DNA of 39,666 bases from the NCBI GenBank assembly GCA_000472185.1, contig AVDB01000014.1, positions 1 through 39,666 on the forward strand, in the 5' to 3' direction. The DNA comes from Rhodobacteraceae bacterium HIMB11. GTDB lineage: Bacteria > Pseudomonadota > Alphaproteobacteria > Rhodobacterales > Rhodobacteraceae. The notes beneath the pieces are model-generated. The model was not told the origin of the DNA, ran no database searches, and worked only from the letters and a program-made list of their open reading frames with translations. Positions within the stretch are counted from its first letter, which is position 1. Each line of letters begins with the position of its first letter. The translations under genes were made by a program, and so were the position numbers. This document shows, piece after piece, positions 39,132 to 39,666 of this stretch.

Positions 39132-39666
39132 GTTAAAACCGAAATATTTTTTTCGCTTTCAACAACCCCTGAAATGATCTCTCCTGAAACAGCATTTTGA
39201 ACTTGTATTATATCATTTTTCTGGCCATTTTCAAGTGCGACACCGACAGTTTCAACGCGTATCCTCCCAGCCATATTGACTATCATAACTGTTTGATCAG
39301 CGTTAATTAACCAAAGCGTTGTTACGTGTTGTGGTTTTATTAATTGATCCCTGTAGATTGTTCTCTTCGCTTTGCGTCCAATAACGTCGTTTACACTGCT
39401 AAAGTATGATTGGGTATTTCGCTTAGTTGCCTCAACTAAAACTAAATCTTCCAGTCTTATAACGCTATCTTTCTTTATTGGTTTAGCGGCAGAGACGAGT
39501 AAAGTAGATGAACCTTGCCCCGTACCAGTTGAAGATGGACGGTGCTTTGTGCGTATCAATATTTGCCAGGGATTTTCGGTTTGGTTACATTTAAAACGCA
39601 ATGTACTTAAGTCATTTTGATTTCGCGGTTCTATTGAAGGTTTTGCGTCGCACTCAAAAAAGACGC
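39119..39666 (-). CDS. flgA: Flagellar P-ring assembly chaperone FlgA (5' end outside window)
   Basis: The frame stays open from the stop at 39119 to the right edge at 39666; an internal TTG at 39601 is not the start. The visible part includes FECDAKPS and LRFKCNQTENPWQILIRTKH (two Cys as in FlgA), then an SAF domain: AAKPIKKDSVIRLEDLVLVE, DVIGRKAKRTIYRDQLIKPQ, and QTVMIVNMAGRIRVETVGVA with a final SGEIISGVV. FlgA is the periplasmic chaperone for P-ring (FlgI) assembly. The signal peptide would lie beyond the edge. FlgA followed by flgM is a common order. Confidence 0.92.
   Translation of the reverse strand, partial: VFFECDAKPSIEPRNQNDLSTLRFKCNQTENPWQILIRTKHRPSSTGTGQGSSTLLVSAAKPIKKDSVIRLEDLVLVEATKRNTQSYFSSVNDVIGRKAKRTIYRDQLIKPQHVTTLWLINADQTVMIVNMAGRIRVETVGVALENGQKNDIIQVQNAVSGEIISGVVESEKNISVLTKMN

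Noticed and set aside
1-39666. tRNA, rRNA, CRISPR arrays, insertion sequences
   Set aside because: I looked for cloverleaf patterns, regular short repeats with spacers, and transposase motifs with terminal inverted repeats and found none.

Overview
The window is dominated by one large polar-type flagellar gene cluster from an AT-leaning proteobacterium (G+C looks like about 40-43% by eye; not computed). It combines (i) a dedicated rpoN inside the flagellar locus, (ii) two sigma54 enhancer-binding proteins of which one lacks the DNA-binding domain (FleT-like) and the other lacks the N-terminal regulatory domain (FleQ-like), (iii) a PomA/PomB-type, probably Na+-driven stator pair, and (iv) FlgM and sigma28-type promoters. 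This resembles the Fla1 system of Rhodobacter sphaeroides, so an alphaproteobacterium of the Rhodobacterales, perhaps a low-GC marine lineage, is my best guess; a gammaproteobacterium is not excluded.

Layout. 1-723 (-): edge-truncated archaeo-eukaryotic-type primase, a possible trace of a plasmid or mobile element. 961-7315: mixed membrane and envelope genes (DUF808, SPOR protein, M15/DUF882 peptidase, a 47-aa protein, Kv-type channel, two hypotheticals, ClC), several with flagellar-type promoters. 7370-10237: small accessory genes including a FliL-like protein, a 56-aa protein and fliS. 10448-21174: fleT-fliEFGHIJKLMN, with fliK split in two frames at a T7 tract. 21329-26590: fliOPQR-flhB followed by four unrecognised genes. 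26636-27314: two single cyclic-nucleotide-binding-domain proteins. 27319-28740 (-): rpoN. 29003-31441: a large flagellin with a strong terminator. 31833-32306 (-): DUF1566 protein. 32430-36096: motA, motB, fliD. 36093-37175 (-): FleQ-like activator. 37292-38286: an NHLP-leader-like protein coupled to a Sel1 protein. 38292-39666 (-): a DUF2802-like membrane protein, flgM and an edge-truncated flgA.

Regulation read from the sequence. I find about a dozen GG-N10-GC sigma54 (-24/-12) elements of form TTGGYA...TTGC, before fleT, fliK, fliO, rpoN, a FliL-like gene, a SPOR gene, an M15 peptidase, a DUF1566 gene, a DUF2802-like gene and small genes. I also find six CTAAA-N14/15-GYCGTT sigma28-type elements, before flagellin, fliD, flgM, fliS, the cyclic-nucleotide-binding pair and a 47-aa protein. 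These motifs tie otherwise unrecognised genes to the flagellar hierarchy. That set of putative accessory flagellar genes, together with the split fliK and a face-to-face bidirectional sigma54 promoter at 7639-7668, is the most novel material here. All promoter calls were made by eye with no statistical scoring.
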